DNA of 64,000 nucleotides from the NCBI GenBank assembly GCA_030682715.1, contig JAUXNQ010000055.1, forward strand, positions 62,001-126,000, written 5' to 3'. How positions within the stretch are numbered: position 1 is the stretch's first letter; every line of letters begins with the position of its first letter. The notes under the pieces were generated by a model that saw only the letters and a list, made by a program, of their open reading frames with translations, made no database searches and had not been told where the DNA came from. Position numbers and translations under genes: made by a program. The DNA is from Methylotenera sp. (GTDB taxonomy: Bacteria; Pseudomonadota; Gammaproteobacteria; Burkholderiales; Methylophilaceae). Positions 8,960-15,602 of the stretch are shown piece by piece.

Positions 8960-9470
8960 TTAATGAATTCGCTACGCTCATTCTTTCTTTTACAGCCCTC
9001 AGGCACAACGAGCTAAAGCTCGTGTGTCGGCAACAGTCGCTAAAGCTCCTGGCCGATCGTCCCCAGCGACCTGTCTCCAGCAAAGCTGGAGATCGGGAAA
9101 TTCAAAAACGGTCAGCATAAAAATACAAAAGGCGAAACAAGCAAGGTAGTAGGTAGTTTGGAAATAACGTAGAAGCAGTCAATTGCTGAACCGGAAGCCG
9201 CAGCTAAGTGAGCGTTAGCGAATCTGAACGGGTGAGGATGCAGGCGTAGCGAACAATTGACGGCTTTGAAGTGTTGTAAGCTTTGCAAAAGGGTGGTGGT
9301 TTGTTTTTAACCACCGCCCGTTGCCATACGGCGAGTAGGTTTTTTTATTTTGTGTAAAGGTTTGAGCATGCAAAATTTCATTAACCCTACCTATCTTTGA
9401 AATTCCTGACTTTCGTTGTCCTAATTGAACAACAACAAAAACCACACTTTAATCGGTGTGGTTTTTTTTA
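8960..9470 (+). ncRNA. Candidate structured RNA, plus strand (about 0.5 kb)
   Basis: There is no credible gene, but many hairpins. At 9004-9026 a CAC/GTG plus ACGAGC/GCTCGT stem has a TAAA loop. At 9074-9092 an 8-bp stem (TCTCCAGC/GCTGGAGA) has an AAA loop, framed by CCGAT/ATCGG (9053-9057/9092-9096). GTCAATTG (9178-9185) pairs with CAATTGAC (9254-9261). At 9291-9319 an 11-bp stem has one G-U pair. The segment ends at an intrinsic terminator at 9436-9470. The 5' end is a guess and no promoter is certain. The first two hairpins could belong to another element, such as an origin of transfer. I recognise no known RNA family. Confidence 0.45.
9436..9470 (+). terminator. Strong intrinsic terminator (also active-looking on the minus strand)
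   Basis: AAACCACAC (9439-9447) pairs perfectly with GTGTGGTTT (9456-9464) around an 8-base loop, followed by a run of T. The preceding A run would give a T run on the other strand, so it could work in both directions. There is no protein gene upstream on the plus strand for about 750 bp, so it implies an RNA product. Confidence 0.8.
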
Positions 9471-9522
9471 TTTACTTTTAATTTATTATTATTAGAGTTG
9501 TGACTTTAAGCGAAGTGCAAAG

Positions 9523-9552
9523 AAAAACCACCACCCAATGAAGGGTGGTGGG
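9523..9552 (-). terminator. Intrinsic terminator of the large minus-strand RNA
   Basis: CCACCACCC (9528-9536) pairs perfectly with GGGTGGTGG (9543-9551) around a 6-base loop. The five A at 9523-9527 give a U tract on the minus strand. It lies about 50 bp from the plus-strand terminator at 9436-9470, so two non-coding units converge here. Confidence 0.8.
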
Positions 9553-10675
9553 GGTTAGCAGGATTATTAATCCAACTTGCCAACACATGGCCATGTTTGC
9601 CGATTCTACGGCGCAGTATGTGATCTGCAGCGTTGCGGTTTAACGATTACCGCATTTCGTTTTAAAACACGTACCGGTAATTAAATAAACATCGGATCAC
9701 AAGTCCGTATCCCTATTTAATCCCTTCATCGCTCTCGTTGTTCTAATCAAACAACGCCAGCGCTTGGAATAAATACCAGGGGGACCAACCCCCAGCAATG
9801 AATCGGCGGCCAAGCCGATTCATATATTTAAACAAGCTTCCTGCTTGTTTAGCCACTTTTTTACTACTAAACAACAACACGGGGTGTCACCCCCGTGCGC
9901 ATCGTACGCTTCTTGCTTTCCTACCCAGCTCGTCGCTGGTTGATGTAATGACCGTTTTAGTCAGCCACTCCATCGCTCGTACTTGCAAAATCTCCCACGC
10001 TTCCAGAATTACAGAGCCGCCAAGCTCTCTGGTTCAGCGCTTCCCACTTTAGTTGAATGCCCACCTCAAGAGAGAGGTTAGGGCGCTTCCGCTACTACGC
10101 AAACTTAGCAGTTGCCTCATTTCATTTTCCTAGGTCTAAGACCCTACCCCTACTATTACGGGTTTCCACGGCAAAAGATTCCAAAAACACTCGTGTACTA
10201 AAAATAAAACATCACCGGCTACTAAAATACCACTGCATCATTTACTCCGACATGCTCCCTCTAGGGGTTACAGTTAAACGCTTAAGCTATCCATAGACCC
10301 TGAACTTCTTCAGGTGCCAATCTCTCCAGGTTTCCCCTCAAGACCCTGCCGTATTTCTACGGCCTCATAAGCCCACGTTGTCGGCCAAGTCATGCGCTTT
10401 TCAGCTCATCCCTTGGGTTAATACAAATGTCTGTATTAACTTTCACGGTCAACAGGTACACATCCCATTACTGGGTTGCCCGTTTCAGTGTCGCCCAATG
10501 TTTAAATCATATTTTGATTGAGTCGAAGGGAATATTGCAATTCCCAGCGCTCGTCGTAGCGTGGCGAGCTCTATTAGAAGCACCACGCTTCAGCGTACTA
10601 ATTTTAGTAATTGGCGTTACTAAAATTTGGATCATCCGATCCCTGCGCGTTGTTTTTTAAGGGTGGCTAACCCCC
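9523..10675 (-). ncRNA. Candidate very large structured RNA, minus strand (about 1.13 kb)
   Basis: A region with no credible protein but dense with stem-loops. GCTAACCCCC (10666-10675) is the exact complement of GGGGGTTAGC (9550-9559), so the transcript's ends would pair over 10 bp. Internal perfect stems include 9736-9756 (7 bp), 9798-9823 (10 bp), 9830-9850 (8 bp), 9878-9897 (7 bp), 10299-10314 (6 bp), 10338-10353 (6 bp), 10417-10440 (9 bp), 10528-10545 (6 bp) and 10601-10626 (10 bp). Read on the minus strand, the loops at 10344-10347 and 10468-10471 are GAAA and GUAA, GNRA-type tetraloops; on the plus strand they are not. An intrinsic terminator at 9523-9552 faces the same way. Size and style recall OLE, GOLLD or ROOL RNAs, but I cannot assign a family. 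No group II domain V is seen. Confidence 0.65.
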
Positions 10676-10745
10676 GATATTTTGAAGGTTTGGCTTACCC
10701 AAAAAGTGACATATACAGTTTGATTAAGTTTAGGTAATATGTCAA

Positions 10746-10803
10746 TTAAGTTATTTAAAAACAATAACTTAATAACACTTTGTCAACACTTTTTATTTGT
10801 TGA
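10746..10803. promoter_or_regulatory. Palindromes between the large RNA and a divergent gene
   Basis: TTAAGTTATT (10746-10755) is the inverse of AATAACTTAA (10763-10772), and TCAACA (10783-10788) of TGTTGA (10798-10803). TTGACA boxes on the minus strand lie at 10740-10745 and 10781-10786, but neither has a good -10 at normal spacing. The region presumably holds the start of the minus-strand RNA and of the divergent gene at 10894, with operators for one or both. Confidence 0.4.
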
Positions 10804-10893
10804 TTTTTTTGTTATTAGATTAATTTATGCGGAATCTTAATATGTTAAATATCAACTTATGGAAAATCCTTTTTATGTTTGGTAACAATTAAT

Positions 10894-11571
10894 ATGAATA
10901 ATAAAAATCATGCTTTATTTATTTTTGATAAAAAAACACCGTGGATGCAGAGAATATCTGACTACATTAGGTTGGGTCATATCTACTTTATTTGTGGGCA
11001 AATCGAACCTGCAAAAGTGAAGTTCTTAGCTGAAAAATTTGCTAAAAATTATGAGACCGGACTGTCCAAAATGGAGCAATCAAGAAAGCGTAAAAATGGT
11101 TTTGCATCCTTTAAATTTTTAGCGTGGAATGAGGAAAATGCAAATATCGTCCATTGGATTTTATGCAGAACTGAAGGTGCGCTTCCTGAAATTGGTACAC
11201 GAGAAAAGTGGCAAGATGCAACCAGCAAAACAAGATTGCACATTACAGGTGGGTATGAGCTAGTCAGACTAACCAAACCGGAAGAACCAAAGCCAACGTG
11301 GACTTGGCGATACTCCAAAACTCACTATGAAGACTTGCGTGAGAGTGTGCTGCGGGCACTTAGGAACAAGCGTGATGATTTGTTAAAACAATTAATTCAT
11401 GAGATTTGGCGAACCCCTGGATTTGCTGGCGCACGTGCGCAAGTGAAGGCAATCGGTAAATTAATTAAACAGGAATGGAAGCGTGTCCGCAGTGCTGATA
11501 AGTTTCCGGAAATACCTATTAGGATTGGGTATGTACGTCGAATGAAAGACGTAGGACACGTTCTTAAATGA
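10894..11571 (+). CDS. Hypothetical protein, 225 residues
   Basis: Function unknown. The protein is basic and lacks membrane segments or a signal peptide. It begins MNNKNHALFIFDKKTPWMQR, has a region rich in Trp and Lys in the middle (PTWTWRYSKTHYEDLRESVL), and a basic C-terminal half (RAQVKAIGKLIKQEWKRVR) that could bind nucleic acid. I chose the ATG at 10894; a TTG five codons upstream is possible. It is divergent from the large structured RNA and shares its promoter region, which makes a link with that RNA worth testing, but nothing in the sequence proves one. Confidence 0.6.
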   Translation: MNNKNHALFIFDKKTPWMQRISDYIRLGHIYFICGQIEPAKVKFLAEKFAKNYETGLSKMEQSRKRKNGFASFKFLAWNEENANIVHWILCRTEGALPEIGTREKWQDATSKTRLHITGGYELVRLTKPEEPKPTWTWRYSKTHYEDLRESVLRALRNKRDDLLKQLIHEIWRTPGFAGARAQVKAIGKLIKQEWKRVRSADKFPEIPIRIGYVRRMKDVGHVLK

Positions 11572-11775
11572 ATTAATACAGTGTAGTTAGATTAGGTGAG
11601 TTTACGGACAGAAACATACAATTCGGCAATCTGTGTCGACAGGTAGCTTCCTGGCCTATACCTGCCAGTGTTGTTGGTTTGGTTTCTCGGCAGGTGTCAT
11701 TTAGGTTGCTGTCGCTGACGAGTTTGAGGATGACTTCTCTCGGTCGCCAAGTCAGAGAAGGTACCCTGCAAATAA

Positions 11776-11820
11776 CATGGCCATGATTGATATCTTGGCC
11801 GCGATATGTATAATGGCCAT
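11776..11820 (+). promoter_or_regulatory. Promoter with flanking ATGGCCAT operators for the nuclease/NTase pair
   Basis: TTGATA (11787-11792), a 16-bp spacer and a perfect TATAAT (11809-11814). CATGGCCATG at 11776-11785 and ATGGCCAT at 11813-11820 bracket it, the second overlapping the -10. The downstream protein has a winged-helix segment and is the likely autorepressor. A good ribosome binding site (AAGGA) precedes the ATG at 11844. Confidence 0.7.
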
Positions 11821-11843
11821 GGTATATATAAAGGACACCAAAA

Positions 11844-13007
11844 ATGCTCCCATCTTATTCTTCCAAAAGCAGAAGCGAGAACGCGAAGGCTTTCGTTGCT
11901 GATTTATTTGAGGCCAGCGGCTGGGATGTAGATCGATTCCCGGATTACGGAAGAAAACGCCCAGACCTCATTGTGCGAAAGGGCTTACAGTGCTTTGTTG
12001 TGGAGATCAAGGCGCTCACAGAAGGACGTGCCGATCGAGTTATTCCATTGCTGTCGCAGGCAATCCTACAAGCACAAGCACAAGCACAAGCAAATGCCGT
12101 CGATGCAGGCAATGCAAAGCCCCTAGCAGTTATTTCTGTTGAGAACGTATCCAAATCCCTATTAAAGCAAGTCTGTTCGTTTGTTGAGCAATACGCACCG
12201 AATGTAGCTGTCGGTCTAGTGTCTAAGTGGGGGGGCAGATACTTCAGTGGAGGAAGCCTTAATGAGCTGAATGCCGAGCCAGAAGATCTTCGTTGGCTTG
12301 AAAGTGCCCCATCGAGTCAACCTGTCAATCTTTTCTCGGATCTAAATCAGTGGCTGCTGAAAGTGCTGCTGGCCCCTGAAATACCAGACCATTTGTTACA
12401 AGCACCAAGACAAAAGTATCAAAGCGGTTTAGAACTCGCCGAGGCCGCCAAGGTATCGCCCATGAGTGCATCTCGGTTCTTGAAACAGCTTCGCAACGAA
12501 GGTTATTTGGACGAATCCTCGCGATATATTGCTATCGTACGCCTTGCAGAGCTGTTTCGCCGTTGGCGATCGGCTTCGATGCGCCCATCACCAGAAATTC
12601 CAATGCGATTTCTCATTAGAGGACCTGCACAACAGCAAATTCGCAGCCTTGTAGCGAGTCATGAAGGGGTGGCTTGTTTAGGGCTATTTGCAGCTGCCGA
12701 TGCCTTACAACTCGGACACGTCAGCGGCGTTCCACCATATATATACGTATCCAAGCTCCCTCGGCCTGGAGACAGGAAATGGAAGACACTGGTAACTGCT
12801 TCTCCTTCCGAGATGCCAGACCTCATCGTCCGACAAGCACTTGCACCGGAATCGACCTTCCGAGGCGCCATACATCAAGGTGGCTTGATAGTCTCCGACG
12901 TCATCCAAGTTTGGCTGGATGTCGCCAATCACCCATCGCGTGGTGAAGAGCAGGCCGACCTGATCTATGAAAAAGCCCTTCGCCCGATCTTAAACAAAGG
13001 AAACTAA
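11844..13007 (+). CDS. PD-(D/E)XK nuclease-like / winged-helix protein, AbiEi-like partner
   Basis: A 387-residue protein with two visible parts. Residues 8-60 resemble a PD-(D/E)XK nuclease core: P40-D41 and E54-I-K56 (RKRPDLIV, VVEIKAL). Around residues 190-235 is a winged-helix DNA-binding segment (ELAEAAKVSPMSASRFLKQL). The C-terminal half resembles AbiEi-type antitoxins. Its stop codon is immediately followed by the ATG of a nucleotidyltransferase gene, the arrangement of type IV (AbiE-like) toxin-antitoxin pairs. A short (QA) repeat occurs near residues 75-85. Base composition is clearly more GC-rich than the surrounding element, a sign of separate transfer. Whether the nuclease fold is active is unknown. 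Confidence 0.7.
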   Translation: MLPSYSSKSRSENAKAFVADLFEASGWDVDRFPDYGRKRPDLIVRKGLQCFVVEIKALTEGRADRVIPLLSQAILQAQAQAQANAVDAGNAKPLAVISVENVSKSLLKQVCSFVEQYAPNVAVGLVSKWGGRYFSGGSLNELNAEPEDLRWLESAPSSQPVNLFSDLNQWLLKVLLAPEIPDHLLQAPRQKYQSGLELAEAAKVSPMSASRFLKQLRNEGYLDESSRYIAIVRLAELFRRWRSASMRPSPEIPMRFLIRGPAQQQIRSLVASHEGVACLGLFAAADALQLGHVSGVPPYIYVSKLPRPGDRKWKTLVTASPSEMPDLIVRQALAPESTFRGAIHQGGLIVSDVIQVWLDVANHPSRGEEQADLIYEKALRPILNKGN

Positions 13008-13832
13008 ATGAACGACCTAGACGCACTAGCTAAGCTAGTTCATGCACTCTCCCCATGGAGAGAGCATCTCGTCTTTATCGGTGGATGGGCTCACCGAGTC
13101 CACAGACTCGATCTGAGGGCAAACAAGCTGGAATACCAACCAGTATTTACTCGCGACACGGACTTGGCATTTGACAGAAGTGCGCCGATTGTGGGTGATA
13201 TAAAAGCAGCCCTCATTCAACATGGCTTTAAGGAGCAGCTAACTGGAGAGCACATGCCACCGGTCGCGCACTACACTTTAGGAGACGAGAACGGAGGTTT
13301 CTACGCTGAATTCCTGACACCACTGATCGGTAGCGGAGTTAAGAGGAGTGGGGCACAAGATGCGACGATGTTGATGGCTGGCATTTCAGCCCAAAAGATC
13401 CGCTATCTGGATATCCTCCTGGTTGATCCATGGTTAATCACACTGGATCCTAAAAGTGGTGTGCCATTAGCATCGTCAATGGACGTTCTTGTGGCTAACC
13501 CGCTGTGCTTCATGATCCAGAAATTTCTAATCCAAGAATATCGCCCTGCAGCAAAACAAGCTCAAGATGTGCTATATATCTTCGACACCATAGAACTTTT
13601 TGGAGCGTTGCTGGATGACTTCAGTGAAAAATGGAAGACAATCATTAGCCCGACTCTAGGGGACAAGTTGAGCAGAAAAGTGCTAACCTTAAGCAAGGCA
13701 ACCTTCTCAAACGTCAATGACGTGATTCGAAATGCAGCGCTCATCCCGCAGAATCGTAATCTCACGCCAGAACAGATACAACTGACTTGCCAAATCGCAT
13801 TTGAGCAGATACTGAGTACATCTGATAATTGA
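13008..13832 (+). CDS. Nucleotidyltransferase, AbiEii-like toxin
   Basis: A 274-residue protein with the nucleotidyltransferase signature: GGW at residues 25-27, a histidine soon after, then TRDTDLAF with D50 and D52 as the metal-binding pair. This is the DUF1814/AbiEii style, in which toxins transfer nucleotides to cellular RNA or protein and stop growth. It begins one base after the upstream stop codon, with AAAGGA as ribosome binding site, so the two are co-expressed. It shares the GC-richer composition of its partner. Role inferred: toxin of a type IV-like toxin-antitoxin or abortive-infection pair. Confidence 0.75.
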   Translation: MNDLDALAKLVHALSPWREHLVFIGGWAHRVHRLDLRANKLEYQPVFTRDTDLAFDRSAPIVGDIKAALIQHGFKEQLTGEHMPPVAHYTLGDENGGFYAEFLTPLIGSGVKRSGAQDATMLMAGISAQKIRYLDILLVDPWLITLDPKSGVPLASSMDVLVANPLCFMIQKFLIQEYRPAAKQAQDVLYIFDTIELFGALLDDFSEKWKTIISPTLGDKLSRKVLTLSKATFSNVNDVIRNAALIPQNRNLTPEQIQLTCQIAFEQILSTSDN

Positions 13833-14161
13833 ATCGCCCTGACTCCCTAGATACAAAGTAAAAGTTTCTATTCCGCGAGCTGCCATTAAAGCACGAATCT
13901 TCAAATGACCGTTTGGCCGTAAGCCAGTCTTCCTATTTTTTATTAATTCATTGGTCGATGAATTTCACAGTGTTCCAAGGTTTGTTAACCCTTGTACTCG
14001 GCCGCTAAAGCGGCACGAGCGCGATAAATCACTCCGCCAAGCACACCCCGCTTGCCGAAGCTCAACGCGTGCCTGTGGGCATACATCCCTTCGGGAACGG
14101 GTAAACCCAGCCAGCAGAGAGAAGGACAGGTTAGTCTTTTGTTAGGGGCTGACAAGAACAG
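13833..14161. other. Gene-free structured segment (possible RNA or transfer origin)
   Basis: No gene is supported. The part 13997-14096 is GC-rich and folded: CTCG+GCCGC/GCGGC+CGAG with a TAAA loop (13997-14019), TGCC/GGCA (14070-14081) and TCCC/GGGA around TTC (14086-14096). The first hairpin has the same TAAA loop and a one-base A bulge like the hairpin at 9004-9026. It could be a small RNA or a mobilization site; I see no relaxase gene or recognisable nic site, so neither is established. Confidence 0.35.
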
Positions 14162-14197
14162 GTCAAATTTGACTACAGTTACTTCAAGTTTTATTAT
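14162..14197 (+). promoter_or_regulatory. Promoter of the 35-residue peptide, with a palindrome on the -35
   Basis: TTGACT (14169-14174), 17-bp spacer, TATTAT (14192-14197). The 12-bp palindrome GTCAAATTTGAC (14162-14173) covers the -35 box and is a good candidate operator. Confidence 0.7.
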
Positions 14198-14220
14198 TAG
14201 CCATTACAAGGAGTACTTGA

Positions 14221-14328
14221 ATGTACGCATTAGCCATGATTATTTTATTGATCGGCGCGATCTTCATTGCGGTTGCGGGCGTGAGCGCAAGTATTTTGCA
14301 CAAGAAAAACAAACGTTCCAAAGTGTAA
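14221..14328 (+). CDS. 35-residue single-span membrane peptide
   Basis: The peptide has a short Tyr-containing N-terminus, one hydrophobic span of about 22 residues (AMIILLIGAIFIAVAGVSA) and a basic tail (HKKNKRSKV). Translation is well supported: AAGGAG lies seven bases before the ATG, a good promoter at 14169-14197 precedes it, and a terminator follows at 14347-14373, so it is a complete transcription unit. The form resembles small stress peptides and type I toxins (one span, positive tail). No antisense RNA is evident, although a convergent minus-strand gene overlaps the terminator. Function unknown; toxin or membrane-protein modulator are both possible. Confidence 0.7.
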   Translation: MYALAMIILLIGAIFIAVAGVSASILHKKNKRSKV

Positions 14329-14346
14329 GCTGCACTAATAAACAAC

Positions 14347-14373
14347 AAGGGCAGATTAATCTCTGTCCTTTTT
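14347..14373 (+). terminator. Terminator after the 35-residue peptide gene
   Basis: AAGGGCAGA pairs with TCTGTCCTT (one G-U) around a short loop and is followed by five T. It overlaps the 3' end of the small minus-strand gene. Confidence 0.75.
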
Positions 14374-14514
14374 AACGTCTAAACCAACCCTTTCGAGATC
14401 CTTCCAAGCCCCTTTCTTAAACGTTCTATAACAGTTTACTAACCCTTCAAATACAAGCGCAGTTGCAATACATATAAAAAGTCTTAGTAATATAGATTTT
14501 GCATCCTGATTCAT
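14356..14514 (-). CDS. 52-residue small membrane protein
   Basis: Begins MNQDAKSILLRLFICIATAL, with one hydrophobic segment (LRLFICIATALVFEGLV) followed by a charged tail (KKGAWKDLERVGLDVKKDRD). I chose the ATG at 14514 because GGAG lies six bases before it; the frame is open for 11 more codons upstream. It converges on the 35-residue peptide gene and its 3' end lies over that gene's terminator, so the two transcripts would be complementary there. Function unknown. Confidence 0.5.
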   Translation of the reverse strand: MNQDAKSILLRLFICIATALVFEGLVNCYRTFKKGAWKDLERVGLDVKKDRD

Positions 14515-14604
14515 TTTATTCTCCAAAAATTTCAGTGAGATTTTCACTGTCTGATTTGTATAGTTAGAACAAGAGCATTTAAATATATTTGCGTATATAA
14601 GTAT

Positions 14605-14665
14605 TTACGTAATTACGTATTGACATAAGAACTTAGGTTGTTAAAATAAATTACGTATTTACGTA
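14605..14665 (+). promoter_or_regulatory. par promoter with four TTACGTA operator repeats
   Basis: TTACGTA occurs at 14605, 14613, 14651 and 14659: two pairs, each with an 8-bp step. They flank a promoter TTGACA (14620-14625), 16-bp spacer, TAAAAT (14642-14647). Short direct repeats are how ParG/RHH proteins recognise their operator and centromere, so this is probably both the operator and the parS-like site of the partition genes. Confidence 0.75.
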
Positions 14666-14685
14666 TTTACACATTTAAGGAAATC

Positions 14686-15318
14686 ATGAAAATAATAGTA
14701 TTAGCAAGCCAAAAGGGTGGGGCAGGCAAAACAACGCTTTGTGGCCATTTGAGTGTTGAAGCTTCATTGAATGGCCATAAGGTGGCGATCATTGATACAG
14801 ACCCTCAAGGAAGCTTGGCTGCCTGGTGGAATGAAAGGGAGTCAGACTCTCCAGACTTCGTTTCATCATCAATTATCAAGCTGCAGGACGATATCAATCT
14901 AATCAAAAATGAAGGATTTGATTATCTTTTTATTGATACTCCGCCAGCTGTCACTGAAACCATTGAAAAAGTTGTTGGCGTTGCCGACCTGGTAGTTATA
15001 CCAACAAGACCAAGTCCACATGATCTGCGAGCTGTTGGTAAAACGGTTGATATCGTAAACGACTGCAACAAACGGATGGTTTTTGTGATCAATGGAGCAG
15101 CTAATCGAGCAAGAATTTCAACTGATGCGGCTATAGCTCTTTCACAGCATGGTGCAGTATGCCCAACGGTTATTTATCAGAGGACTGATTTTGCAAGTTC
15201 TATGATTGATGGTAGAACAGTTCAAGAAATGGACAAAGCTAGTAAGTCTGCGATAGAAGTGGGAGAATTGTGGAAATATGTAAATACGCATTTACGCAAT
15301 GGGAAGCTTAGACCATGA
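14686..15318 (+). CDS. parA: ParA-family partition ATPase
   Basis: A 210-residue type Ib ParA/ParF-like ATPase that segregates the plasmid or excised element by forming ATP-dependent patterns on the nucleoid. The deviant Walker A motif KGGAGKTT is at residues 10-17, DTDPQGS follows near 37-43 and DTPPAV near 84-89. It lacks the N-terminal DNA-binding domain of large ParA proteins, as expected when the small partner does the DNA binding. It overlaps the next gene by four bases (ATGA). The TTACGTA repeats upstream are the likely target of that partner. Confidence 0.9.
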   Translation: MKIIVLASQKGGAGKTTLCGHLSVEASLNGHKVAIIDTDPQGSLAAWWNERESDSPDFVSSSIIKLQDDINLIKNEGFDYLFIDTPPAVTETIEKVVGVADLVVIPTRPSPHDLRAVGKTVDIVNDCNKRMVFVINGAANRARISTDAAIALSQHGAVCPTVIYQRTDFASSMIDGRTVQEMDKASKSAIEVGELWKYVNTHLRNGKLRP

Positions 15319-15557
15319 AAAAATCTGCATCATTAGGATCAGGACTAATTGCCACAAAAGGCGCTGCGGTTCCAAGTAGAGAAACAACAAAGAAAGCTGC
15401 TGCAAATCAAGGCAAAGATAAACGAATAGCAATCACAGTAAAACTGCTTGAGGGGCCTTACCTTAAGATGAAGGCTTATGGAGCAGCGAATAGAACTTCT
15501 AATCAAGATATTCTTGAAAAAGCTTTAAATGAGTTCCTTATTAAAAATGGGGCTTAA
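15315..15557 (+). CDS. ParG-like ribbon-helix-helix partition protein
   Basis: An 80-residue protein with a flexible basic N-terminus (SRETTKKAAANQGK) and a C-terminal ribbon-helix-helix-like half (RIAITVKLLEGPYLKMKAYG, then helix NQDILEKALNEFL). This is the plan of ParG/ParB partners of small ParA proteins: the tail stimulates the ATPase and the RHH dimer binds short repeats. Four-base overlap with parA and the operator repeats upstream support this. Named by context and fold only. Confidence 0.7.
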   Translation: MKKSASLGSGLIATKGAAVPSRETTKKAAANQGKDKRIAITVKLLEGPYLKMKAYGAANRTSNQDILEKALNEFLIKNGA

Positions 15558-15602
15558 CAAGCTATCCAGATTAGTAACTAATATTCTAATAAAAGAAAAT
15601 AT

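Noticed and set aside
9798-10660. Several plus-strand open frames of 77-84 residues and one minus-strand frame at 9215-9445
   Set aside because: They overlap dense hairpins, lack ribosome binding sites, have unlikely composition and no domain. They are chance frames within structured RNA regions.
9523-10675. A degenerate group II or group I intron
   Set aside because: I find no domain V-like hairpin with the AGC triad near the 3' end, no GTGCG-type 5' end and no P7-like core; the ends instead pair with each other.
13997-14150. A confident origin of transfer
   Set aside because: There is no relaxase gene in the element and no recognisable nic motif; hairpins alone do not prove it.
13951-14375. 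Plus-strand open frames of 64 and 107 residues
   Set aside because: They run through folded, gene-free DNA and over the better supported 35-residue gene, without ribosome binding sites.
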